Positions 8,063 through 15,753 of a stretch of DNA of 64,000 bases are shown piece by piece. The DNA comes from a bacterium. Its GTDB lineage: Bacteria > Hinthialibacterota > Hinthialibacteria > OLB16. Every line of letters starts with the position of its first letter. Within the stretch, counting starts at the first letter, position 1. Below the pieces are notes generated by a model, which was not told where the DNA came from, searched no databases, and saw only the letters and a list, made by a program, of their open reading frames with translations. The stretch is from assembly GCA_022072055.1 (NCBI GenBank), contig JAJVIK010000020.1:1-64000 (forward strand), read 5' to 3'. The position numbers and the translations under genes were made by a program.

Positions 8063-9178
8063 TCACCTTCTCGCGGTGGCCGTGTAGGGAATCTCCACAA
8101 CCGGCTGGTCTTTCCGGTTGGTCTTGAATCGAACCGTTCCGGTCCGCTTTTCATCCCCGGATGCCGGAAGGAAGTTCGCCGAGACGGAATACACCTTGCG
8201 AGCTGGAGTGATTTCCTTCTCTGTAATCTCCAGGTCGCTGCTTCCCTTGGTCCCCGAAACTTCGATTCCGAGAATCTCAAAGGGGGTCCCGGCTCGGGAC
8301 TCGATGGCCATATCGCGCGACACGGCGCGCTTTGCGGTCCGCGCAAGGAAGAGCTTTTCAGGGGAAGACGCCAAATCTCCTTCCACCGTCCACTCGATCT
8401 CGACCACATGGGTCGGGTTTTTCGGGTCATCGGTGGCGATGAGCAGGCGCCCCTTCCCCTCCCCCTGCTTGTCTCCCACCGAGAGGGTGACTTCCACCGG
8501 GCGCTCGATTTCATAGGCCCCCTCGATCTCCGGCGGATGCTCATTCAAAACCGGCTCGGAGGTCGCCGCGCGAATCCCCGCCCCCTCCACCACCAGACGG
8601 GTGATCCGATGGACCGTGTCCTTCTCACGATAATGCGAACTCACCGAGATGTCCTTGGTCGAGGTCTCCCCCTTGCCCACCTTGCCGAAGTTCAGAACGA
8701 GCGGAATGACCCGCCAATCCGCGAGCGCGGTCCCGGTGACCTTGAACTCTTCGACGGGGCGGGTGGGGTCATTGGTGTAAACCAAGATGCTGATGTCCTG
8801 TCTTCCGGATATGCCCTTGGGCTCCACATGGGCGGTGAGGGTTCCCTTCGCTCCCGGGGCGAAATCCGACGCGGAAGGCACGGCCGCCGAACACTCACAG
8901 GAAGGGTGGACGCGGAGGAGTTTGAGAGGCTCGGTTCCCACATTCTGAAACTCGAAAACCACGGTGATCGGTTTGATTTCCGATGCCCGTAAGACCCCGA
9001 AATCATGGACCGACGCGAGTGCCTCGATGCGCGCCTTGCCGTTCGGGTGGGGAGTTGGGACCGGAGACTCCGCCTCCGCGATGGGATCATCTCCCGCCGC
9101 GACGCCGGAGAGGTTCCCGAAGAGTGTGGTCACACCCCATGCAAGAACCAGCAACATCGACACATTCTTCCCCCGCAT
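8063..9178 (-). CDS. Exported DUF1573-domain protein
   Basis: 371 residues; ATG at 9178 behind GGGAGG. A signal peptide (residues 1-29, ending VAAG) is followed by a DUF1573 immunoglobulin-like domain (about residues 50-150) with the family's paired cysteines in SCECSA and the VYTNDPTRP strand. A second, more divergent beta-sandwich fills the rest. DUF1573 proteins are envelope proteins of poorly defined role, abundant in Bacteroidetes, Planctomycetes and relatives. It is divergently arranged with the hydrolase gene. Confidence 0.8.
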   Translation of the reverse strand: MRGKNVSMLLVLAWGVTTLFGNLSGVAAGDDPIAEAESPVPTPHPNGKARIEALASVHDFGVLRASEIKPITVVFEFQNVGTEPLKLLRVHPSCECSAAVPSASDFAPGAKGTLTAHVEPKGISGRQDISILVYTNDPTRPVEEFKVTGTALADWRVIPLVLNFGKVGKGETSTKDISVSSHYREKDTVHRITRLVVEGAGIRAATSEPVLNEHPPEIEGAYEIERPVEVTLSVGDKQGEGKGRLLIATDDPKNPTHVVEIEWTVEGDLASSPEKLFLARTAKRAVSRDMAIESRAGTPFEILGIEVSGTKGSSDLEITEKEITPARKVYSVSANFLPASGDEKRTGTVRFKTNRKDQPVVEIPYTATARR

Positions 9179-9279
9179 CCCTCAGATCCTCCCGTTTACC
9201 TTGACTTGAACCTTGTGGCCCTCATGGGGCATTCTTTAAGATACCTGAAACCGCGACCCAAGTGGAATCCGCCCTTTCC

Positions 9280-10257
9280 ATGCACCAGACCGACTTCGTC
9301 CCGCTCCCGTTTCTCAGGGGCCCGCACCTTCAAACCATGGCGGGCTGGCTGACCCGGAAGGAGATTCCCATCCCTGGGACCACGGTGGTCGAGGTTCCCC
9401 TCGGCGACGGGGATTTCACCACGGCCCACATCCATTCCCCCTCCGACCATCCGGGCGCCCTCCCGACCCTGATCCTCCTCCACGGCCTGGAGGGGGATGC
9501 CAGCCGCGCTTACATGATCCGAATCGCCCGCAAAGCCGCCTCACTGGGGGTCCGCACAGCGCGCATGAACATGCGCTGCTGTGGCGACGCCGAGGGGCTT
9601 TCCGCGAAGTTCTATAACGGCGCTCAGTCCAAGGATGTCACGGCGATGGCGCGCTGGCTCCGGGAACGATTCCCTGGCAGCCCGATATACCTGGCGGGAT
9701 TCTCTCTCGGAGGAAACCTGGTCCTCAAAGCCGCGGGCGAGGGGGAGATTGAGGGGCTCTCTGGGGTGGTGGCGGTCTGTCCTCCGCTTGAGCCGCACCG
9801 CAGCGCTCGGGCTATTGAACACTGGTCCAACGGTCCCTACCAAACGCGGTTTGTCATCAGCATGGTTGAACGGGTGGAGCGCCACCAGAAGCGCTTTCCG
9901 CACGGTCCAAGGTACAATTTGTCCAAACGCATGACCGTGGCCATGTTCGACGCCGCCTTCACGGTCCCTCATGGAGGCTTTGAAAGCTTGGACCATTACT
10001 ACGAGGTTTGCTCCCCCAAGAATCTGCTCTCGAGGATCGAATGCCCCTGGCTGATCATCACCTCGATGGATGACCCGATTGTTCCGTTCGAGTCCTTCCG
10101 GGGGCTTGAGGACTCAAGATCGGTCCTTGCTCCGAAACACGGAGGTCACTTGGGGTTTGTGGGCTACGGCAAACCGGAGGACCCCGATTATCGCTGGGCG
10201 GAGAATCGAGTGGTGGAGTTCTTTGCGAGACTTACAGGGGAAAAGGGATCAAGCTGA
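9280..10257 (+). CDS. YheT-family alpha/beta hydrolase
   Basis: 325 residues from ATG 9280; a GTG at 9262 would add six residues and neither has a convincing ribosome-binding site. Family hallmarks are the N-terminal LRGPHLQT, the oxyanion region HGLEGDASRAY, the nucleophile elbow GFSLGG (Ser142), the acid-bearing loop MDDPIVPF and the C-terminal histidine in KHGGHLGF. Members of this ABHD1/3-like family are esterases or lipases whose substrates in bacteria are poorly known. The 3' end overlaps the converging endonuclease V gene by nine bases. Confidence 0.85.
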   Translation: MHQTDFVPLPFLRGPHLQTMAGWLTRKEIPIPGTTVVEVPLGDGDFTTAHIHSPSDHPGALPTLILLHGLEGDASRAYMIRIARKAASLGVRTARMNMRCCGDAEGLSAKFYNGAQSKDVTAMARWLRERFPGSPIYLAGFSLGGNLVLKAAGEGEIEGLSGVVAVCPPLEPHRSARAIEHWSNGPYQTRFVISMVERVERHQKRFPHGPRYNLSKRMTVAMFDAAFTVPHGGFESLDHYYEVCSPKNLLSRIECPWLIITSMDDPIVPFESFRGLEDSRSVLAPKHGGHLGFVGYGKPEDPDYRWAENRVVEFFARLTGEKGSS

Positions 10258-10944
10258 GGCAGTGTCGGACCGTCGCATCCGATTGACCTCCAGGTGAGCC
10301 AGGCGAATCGGGACGGGAACTCGATAGGATCGCACCGACGCAAGGACCCAGCGGACCGCCCCGGGAAGGTTCACGCGGTTTCCGGTCGACACATAGACCG
10401 GTTTGACCGCTTCGCGGGTTCTGAGGGCCGCGCCGATCACCTCTCCACGGTCTCGCAAGGGCGCGCGGGAGCCGACTCGCTCACCCACCGGCCCATGTTC
10501 GCCGATCAGCAGCGACTTCGCCGAGCCGACGGTCGGACAGTCCCACAGAAGCCCGGCATGGCAAGCCAAGCCGAACCGTCGCGGATGGGCGCACCCATGA
10601 CCATCGATCAGGATCACATCCGGGCGGATCGAAAGAGCCAGCCAAGCCTGATCGAGCAGTGGAAGCTCCCGAAAGGAGAGCAGGCCCGGCACATAGGGGA
10701 ACGGCACGCTTAGTGTGGCGCGCCCAATGTCGATGACCTCCATTTCCGGCCAGCGACAGACCACGATGGCGGCATATCCGGTCGTGGCTCGCTTTTCGTA
10801 GGAGCAATCCGCGCCGGCGACCAGCATCCCCTTTTGGGGGAGCGGAGGCCGGGCACTCCGAACTTCGGCGGCAAGGGCTTTCTGGAGGGCAATGGCCTCC
10901 GCGGGGGTCAGTCCCGAGGGAAGGATGGACGCCCTGCTCAACAC
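10249..10944 (-). CDS. nfi: Endonuclease V (deoxyinosine repair)
   Basis: 231 residues, GTG start 5 bases after GAGGGGG. It nicks DNA one base 3' of deaminated adenine (inosine). The catalytic acids are present at positions matching characterised enzymes: Asp46 (AGADCSY), Glu93 (YVPGLLSFRE) and Asp114 (DGHG). Tyr84, His120 (HPRRFGLACH) and Lys143 (PTVGSAKS) are also in place. Length is normal for the family. It is divergent from guaA across about 50 bp. Confidence 0.93.
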   Translation of the reverse strand: MLSRASILPSGLTPAEAIALQKALAAEVRSARPPLPQKGMLVAGADCSYEKRATTGYAAIVVCRWPEMEVIDIGRATLSVPFPYVPGLLSFRELPLLDQAWLALSIRPDVILIDGHGCAHPRRFGLACHAGLLWDCPTVGSAKSLLIGEHGPVGERVGSRAPLRDRGEVIGAALRTREAVKPVYVSTGNRVNLPGAVRWVLASVRSYRVPVPIRLAHLEVNRMRRSDTASA

Positions 10945-10958
10945 GGTTCCCCCTCGGA

Positions 10959-10986
10959 TTGACTTGATATCGCCATCGGCTAGTGT
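10959..10986 (+). promoter_or_regulatory. Possible guaA promoter, close to the start codon
   Basis: TTGACT (10959-10964), a 16-bp spacer and TAGTGT (10981-10986). The -10 match is weak (3 of 6). Transcription would start around 10993, next to the guaA ATG at 10995, leaving almost no leader; no ribosome-binding site is visible there. Confidence 0.3.
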
Positions 10987-10994
10987 TCGCCATC

Positions 10995-12539
10995 ATGCAG
11001 GCGCGTGAAGAAATCATCATTCTGGATTTTGGCTCGCAATACAACCAACTGATCGCGCGGAGAGTCCGCGAGCAGGGAGTGTATTGTCGCATTTTCCCCT
11101 TCCATGTCTCCGCGGAGGAGATCGCGCGGATGGCGCCCAAGGGGCTGATCCTCTCGGGCGGGCCGAGTAGTGTCACCAGCCCCGGCGCGCCAATCCCGGA
11201 TGCGAAGATTTTCGATCTCGGGGTCCCGATCCTGGGAATCTGCTACGGCCTTCAGGTGACCGCGCACCTCTTGGGGGGCCGTGTCGATCCTTCCTCGGAA
11301 CGGGAGTACGGTCACGCCACAGTCGAACAAAACACCGAGGAATCTCCGCTCTTCGAGGGTCTGGATCACTGTTTCCAAGTGTGGATGAGCCACGGGGACC
11401 GCGTAAACCTTCTCCCCGAAGGGTTCAAGACCATCGGCGTGTCGGCCCACTCTCCCTATGCGGCGGTGGCCGACGAGACTCGGAAGCGCTACGGGGTCCA
11501 GTTTCACCCTGAGGTGGTCCACACCCCGGATGGAAGCCAGATCCTTGGGAATTTTGTCCACCATATCTGCGGGTGCGGGGGTGGGTGGACCATGGGTTCC
11601 TTTGTGGACTCCTCGGTGAAGGAGATCCGCGCCAAGGTCGGGGACGGAAAGGTCCTGTGCGCGGCCAGCGGAGGGGTGGACTCCTCGGTGGCGGCGGCGT
11701 TGGTGGCGCGCGCCGTGGGGGACAAGCTGACCTGTGTTTTCGTGGACAACGGCCTGCTGCGTCATGGCGAGGGGGAGCGGGTCCAGTCCGCGCTCAGGGA
11801 TCGTTTGGGGATCAACCTCATCTTCGTGGATGCTTCCCGCCTCTTCCTGGAGCGCCTTGCGGGAGTCACCGACCCGGAACAGAAACGGAAAATCATCGGT
11901 CGCACCTTTATCGAGGTGTTCGAGGAGGAGGCCGCCAAGCTCGGCAAGGTGGACTATCTGGTTCAGGGCACGCTCTATCCCGATGTCATTGAATCGGTTT
12001 CGGTGGCGGGTCCATCGGCAACGATCAAGTCTCACCACAATGTGGGCGGGCTGCCGGAGAAGATGCGCCTTCAGTTGATCGAACCGCTCCGTGAACTGTT
12101 CAAGGATGAGGTCCGTCAGGTGGGCTTGGTCCTCGGCCTGGATGAGGAACTGGTGTTCCGTCAACCTTTCCCCGGCCCGGGACTCGCGGTCCGGGTGCTT
12201 GGCGAGGTGACCCGCGAGCGCTGCGACCTGCTCCGGAAGGCCGACAAGATTGTGATCGAGGAGTTCAAGTCCTCCGGCTGGTACCGCAAGGTCTGGCAGT
12301 CCTTCGCGGTGCTCCTCCCGGTGCGCTCGGTGGGGGTGATGGGAGACGAACGGACCTACGACAGCGCGGTGGCGATTCGGGTGGTGGAGAGCCAGGATGG
12401 CATGACTGCGGACTGGGTGGACCTGCCCGGCGAGCTCTTGCGGCGAATCTCCAACCGGATTGTGAACGAGGTGAAGGGAATCAATCGGGTGGTCTACGAC
12501 ATCAGCTCCAAGCCTCCCAGCACGATTGAATGGGAATAG
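10995..12539 (+). CDS. guaA: GMP synthase (glutamine-hydrolysing)
   Basis: 514 residues, converting XMP to GMP with ATP and glutamine. The N-terminal class I amidotransferase domain has its catalytic Cys in GICYGLQ (about residue 83) and His/Glu in QFHPEV. The central ATP-pyrophosphatase loop is [10 protein letters not shown]. The C-terminal dimerisation domain ends in the family signature [10 protein letters not shown]. The ATG at 10995 was chosen over an in-frame GTG at 10983 because it opens directly on the conserved first strand. The M50 protease gene starts 7 bp after the stop. Confidence 0.96.
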   Translation: MQAREEIIILDFGSQYNQLIARRVREQGVYCRIFPFHVSAEEIARMAPKGLILSGGPSSVTSPGAPIPDAKIFDLGVPILGICYGLQVTAHLLGGRVDPSSEREYGHATVEQNTEESPLFEGLDHCFQVWMSHGDRVNLLPEGFKTIGVSAHSPYAAVADETRKRYGVQFHPEVVHTPDGSQILGNFVHHICGCGGGWTMGSFVDSSVKEIRAKVGDGKVLCAASGGVDSSVAAALVARAVGDKLTCVFVDNGLLRHGEGERVQSALRDRLGINLIFVDASRLFLERLAGVTDPEQKRKIIGRTFIEVFEEEAAKLGKVDYLVQGTLYPDVIESVSVAGPSATIKSHHNVGGLPEKMRLQLIEPLRELFKDEVRQVGLVLGLDEELVFRQPFPGPGLAVRVLGEVTRERCDLLRKADKIVIEEFKSSGWYRKVWQSFAVLLPVRSVGVMGDERTYDSAVAIRVVESQDGMTADWVDLPGELLRRISNRIVNEVKGINRVVYDISSKPPSTIEWE

Positions 12540-12546
12540 ACTCGCG

Positions 12547-13260
12547 ATGACCCTGTTTGAAGATCCGATCTCTTTTCTGCTGATGTCGCTGGGACGCTTG
12601 CCCGCGATCATCTTCGCGCTTTCCTTTCATGAGGCCGCGCACGCCTGGATGGCGCTCAAGTGCGGCGATGACACCGCCGCGCGCATGGGCAGAATCACGC
12701 TCAACCCCTTGGCCCACCTCGATCCGATCGGCTCCATCGGCCTGATTTTCTTCTTTTTCGGGTGGGGAAAGCCGGTGCCCTATGTGGAGCGGAACCTGCG
12801 GAACCCGAAGTGGGACGCCATGCTGATCGCGGCGGCGGGTCCCGCTTCCAACCTGATCCTCGCGGCAATCTCGGGAATCGCCATTCGCCTCCTGCTCCCC
12901 TTGGCCGAATCCGGCGACGATGGCGCCTTGGACCGAATCATTCTGTTTCTACTGTTTCTGTTTTCCTGGTCGCTGTTCCTGAACCTGGCGCTCTGCTTCT
13001 TCAACTTGATCCCGGTGTTTCCCCTCGATGGAGAGAAGATTGTGGTCGGGCTGCTGCCCTATCGCCAGGCCATCCAGTACGAGTCCCTCCGCCAGTTCGG
13101 CCCGATGATGCTGCTGCTCTTGATCCTCATGGGCGGGCCGATTGTGAGCAAATGGGTGTTTCTCCTTTCGACTCCCTTCGCCTGGCTCTTCGCTGGAACC
13201 TCGGTCCAGGGGGTGTTCAATCTGATTGCCGGAACCTTCCATGCCCTCTGGGGTTCTTGA
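12547..13260 (+). CDS. Site-2-protease-like membrane metalloprotease (M50 family)
   Basis: 237 residues with about five hydrophobic segments. The zinc-binding HEAAH motif is at residues 28-32 in the first membrane segment, and the third metal ligand lies in NLIPVFPLDG, the M50 NxxPxxxLDG signature. No PDZ domain is present, as in the short Rip3-type group. Members cut membrane-spanning substrates, but the substrate here is unknown. It follows guaA by 7 bp, so the two are probably co-transcribed although functionally unrelated. Confidence 0.88.
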   Translation: MTLFEDPISFLLMSLGRLPAIIFALSFHEAAHAWMALKCGDDTAARMGRITLNPLAHLDPIGSIGLIFFFFGWGKPVPYVERNLRNPKWDAMLIAAAGPASNLILAAISGIAIRLLLPLAESGDDGALDRIILFLLFLFSWSLFLNLALCFFNLIPVFPLDGEKIVVGLLPYRQAIQYESLRQFGPMMLLLLILMGGPIVSKWVFLLSTPFAWLFAGTSVQGVFNLIAGTFHALWGS

Positions 13261-13288
13261 GAATCCTTTGATCCCGGCATGAATCTTG

Positions 13289-13294
13289 TATAAT
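13289..13294 (+). promoter_or_regulatory. Consensus -10 element (TATAAT) before the carbamoyltransferase
   Basis: A perfect TATAAT ends 10 bases before the ATG at 13305; a poor -35-like sequence (TTTGAT, 13267-13272) lies 16 bp upstream. The predicted start site leaves only a few bases of leader, so the message may be leaderless or nearly so. Confidence 0.45.
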
Positions 13295-13304
13295 CGAACA
13301 AACC

Positions 13305-15125
13305 ATGACGGAATGGATCCTCGGGATTTCCGCGTACTACCACGATAGCGCGGCGTGCCTGCTCAAGGATGGCGACATTTTTGCCGCGGCGCAGGAAGAG
13401 CGCTTCACCCGTAAGAAGCACGACTCCGGGTTCCCCCGAAGGGCAGTGGAATACTGCCTTCGCGAGGCGGGGATCGGGCCAAATGACCTCACCCATGTGG
13501 TTTTCTACGAAAAGCCGTTTATCAAGTTCGAGCGGATTCTTGAGACCTTCCTCTCGATTTCTCCGAGGGGCCTCACGCAATACCTCCAGGCGCTGCCGCT
13601 GTGGCTCACCAAGCGGCTGTGGATGCACGACGACATCGCGCAGGAGCTCGGGTATGAAGGGGAGGTTCTTTACGCCGAGCACCACGAATCTCACGCCGCG
13701 AGCGCCTTCTATCCCAGCCCTTACACGGAGGCGGCGGTCCTCACCGTGGATGGGGTCGGCGAATGGTCCACCACCACGATTGGGGTGGGCGAGGGGAACG
13801 ACCTGCGGATCCTCAAGGAGCTCCATTTCCCGCATTCGCTCGGACTGCTTTACTCCGCCTTCACCTATTACACCGGGTTTAAGGTCAACTCGGCGGAATA
13901 CAAGGTGATGGGACTCGCGCCCTATGGCGAGCCCAAATATGTCGACGCGATCCTTTCCGAGCTCCTGGACCTCAAAGAGGATGGCTCGCTCTCGATGAAC
14001 ATGGATTACTTCGGGTATGTGACCGGCCTGCGGATGACCAACAGCCGGTTTGACACCCTCTTCGGGGGACCGCCTCGACAGCCCGAGACCCCGCTCGCTC
14101 AGCGAGAGATGGACCTGGCCCGCTCGGTTCAGGTGGTCACGGAAATGGCGATGCGGAAGCTTGCCCATCACGCCCGCGAGATCACCGGAAAAGAGAACCT
14201 CTGCATGGCCGGCGGAGTGGCGCTGAATTGTGTGGCCAACGGGCTGCTGCTTCGGGATGGGATCTTCAAGAACATCTGGGTGCAACCCGCGGCGGGGGAT
14301 GCCGGCGGCGCCGTGGGAGCGGCGCTCGCGGTCCACTATCGGTACAAGAATCACGCCCGAAAACCGTTGCCCGTGGACTCCATGCACGGTTCCTATTTGG
14401 GTCCATGTTACAACCGGGACCAGATCAAGGAGACGTTGGATCGCTTCGGGGCGAAATACGCCGAGATTGATGGCGACCGATATCTCCATTCGGTCGTGGA
14501 TCGGCTGGCCGAGGAGAAGGTGGTGGGCTGGTTCCAGGGCCGGATGGAGTTCGGCCCGCGCGCCCTGGGGGGTCGCAGCATCATCGGGGACCCGCGCTCG
14601 CGCCGGATGCAGAGTGTGATGAACCTCAAGATCAAATACCGGGAGAGCTTCCGCCCGTTTGCCCCCTCGGTGCTCGCCGAGCGTTGCGCGGAGGTGTTCG
14701 AGATGGAGGCCGAGTCCCCCTACATGCTGATGGTCGCGCCGGTCCGGGAGGAGCGCCGAATTCCGATGACCGAGGAGCAGGAGCGTCTCTTCGGAATCGA
14801 CAAGCTCAATGTCCCCCGCTCGGATGTGCCCGCGATCACTCACGTGGATTACTCGGCTCGCGTCCAAACAGTCACTCGGGAGCGCAACGGATTCTATTAC
14901 GACCTAATCGCCAAGTTTCACGATCGGACCGGTTGCCCGCTGCTGGTCAACACCAGTTTCAATGTGCGAGGCGAACCGATCGTGGAAAGCCCGGCGGACG
15001 CCTACCGCTGTTTCATGCGGACCGAGATGGACAGCCTCGCGGTCGGCCCTTTCATCCTCGACAAGGAGGGGCAGCCGCCCTGGAAAGAAGAGGGCGACTG
15101 GCGTAAGGAGTTTGAGCTCGACTGA
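13305..15125 (+). CDS. Carbamoyltransferase (NodU/CmcH family)
   Basis: 606 residues. It transfers a carbamoyl group from carbamoyl phosphate, by way of carbamoyl-AMP, to a hydroxyl of a sugar or other small molecule. The N-terminal Kae1-like domain begins ILGISAYYHDSAA and has the metal-binding HHESHAASAF. The C-terminal domain carries FGPRALGGRSI and NTSFNVRGEPIV. Length is typical. It is followed, with overlapping ends, by SxtJ-type and DUF5989 genes. The same trio recurs in many genomes, often beside polysaccharide or natural-product genes; here no such cluster flanks it, so the acceptor is unknown. Confidence 0.92.
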   Translation: MTEWILGISAYYHDSAACLLKDGDIFAAAQEERFTRKKHDSGFPRRAVEYCLREAGIGPNDLTHVVFYEKPFIKFERILETFLSISPRGLTQYLQALPLWLTKRLWMHDDIAQELGYEGEVLYAEHHESHAASAFYPSPYTEAAVLTVDGVGEWSTTTIGVGEGNDLRILKELHFPHSLGLLYSAFTYYTGFKVNSAEYKVMGLAPYGEPKYVDAILSELLDLKEDGSLSMNMDYFGYVTGLRMTNSRFDTLFGGPPRQPETPLAQREMDLARSVQVVTEMAMRKLAHHAREITGKENLCMAGGVALNCVANGLLLRDGIFKNIWVQPAAGDAGGAVGAALAVHYRYKNHARKPLPVDSMHGSYLGPCYNRDQIKETLDRFGAKYAEIDGDRYLHSVVDRLAEEKVVGWFQGRMEFGPRALGGRSIIGDPRSRRMQSVMNLKIKYRESFRPFAPSVLAERCAEVFEMEAESPYMLMVAPVREERRIPMTEEQERLFGIDKLNVPRSDVPAITHVDYSARVQTVTRERNGFYYDLIAKFHDRTGCPLLVNTSFNVRGEPIVESPADAYRCFMRTEMDSLAVGPFILDKEGQPPWKEEGDWRKEFELD

Positions 15126-15580
15126 TGACTGCTCCCGCGCCGCCGCTGGCCCAAACCCCCGCCGAGCTTCGGAAATTCGGATTCCAGATCGGCGGAATCT
15201 TCCTTGCCGTGTGCCTGCTCTTCGCTTGGCGCAAGGGGTGGACCCACCCGGTTGCGCTGGTGGCGGGAGCATTGGGCGTTTACCTTGTCGGGTTCGGTGC
15301 CCTCTGGCCCTCGCAGCTTGCCGGGTTCAATCGTTTTTGGTGGAAACTCTCGGGGTTCCTGGCGAAGTATGTCGGCCACTATGTGGGGATGGTGTTCTTC
15401 GCGGTGATTTACTGGGTCTTGTTCACCCCCGTGGCGCTCATCATGCGGATCGTAGGATTCGACCCGCTGGGCGTTCGCCGTCACCGCAACGCGAGCACCT
15501 ATTGGCACGAAAGGCCCCACCCGCTATCCTCGGATCATTACGAAAGGCAGTTTTCAATCGAGAAGAGAGACCATGAGTAA
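15125..15580 (+). CDS. SxtJ-family membrane protein
   Basis: 151 residues with three or four hydrophobic segments (about 22-42, 45-62, 78-105). The start overlaps the carbamoyltransferase stop (TGATG), so translation is coupled. Composition and context match the SxtJ family first named in saxitoxin clusters. Function is unproven; the constant association suggests it helps present or move the substrate of the carbamoyltransferase at the membrane, which is inference. Confidence 0.8.
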   Translation: MTAPAPPLAQTPAELRKFGFQIGGIFLAVCLLFAWRKGWTHPVALVAGALGVYLVGFGALWPSQLAGFNRFWWKLSGFLAKYVGHYVGMVFFAVIYWVLFTPVALIMRIVGFDPLGVRRHRNASTYWHERPHPLSSDHYERQFSIEKRDHE

Positions 15581-15731
15581 GAAATCGATCCTCACCGAAT
15601 ACTGGGAGTTCCTCAAGTATCGAAAGAAGTTCTGGCTTCTTCCGATCGTGGTCATCATGATGATGCTGGGGCTGCTCCTGGTGTTCGCCCAGAGCTCGCC
15701 GGTCGCGCCGTTCATCTACACGCTGTTCTAA
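15573..15731 (+). CDS. DUF5989-family small membrane protein
   Basis: 52 residues, MSKKSILTEYWEFLKYRKKF followed by one membrane helix (about residues 22-41) and a short tail. It overlaps the SxtJ gene by 8 bases and has a GAGAAGAGAGA ribosome-binding region. Proteins of this size and pattern (cytosolic aromatic/basic helix, single transmembrane segment) accompany carbamoyltransferase-SxtJ pairs. It probably belongs to the same membrane complex; there is no biochemical evidence. Confidence 0.8.
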   Translation: MSKKSILTEYWEFLKYRKKFWLLPIVVIMMMLGLLLVFAQSSPVAPFIYTLF

Positions 15732-15753
15732 GCGCGCGGTCCGCCAGGGACCT

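Noticed and set aside
10980-12611. 543-codon open frame on the minus strand opposite guaA
   Set aside because: GC-rich antisense shadow. guaA on the plus strand has all catalytic motifs, and the antisense product is His/Arg/Leu-rich without any recognisable domain.
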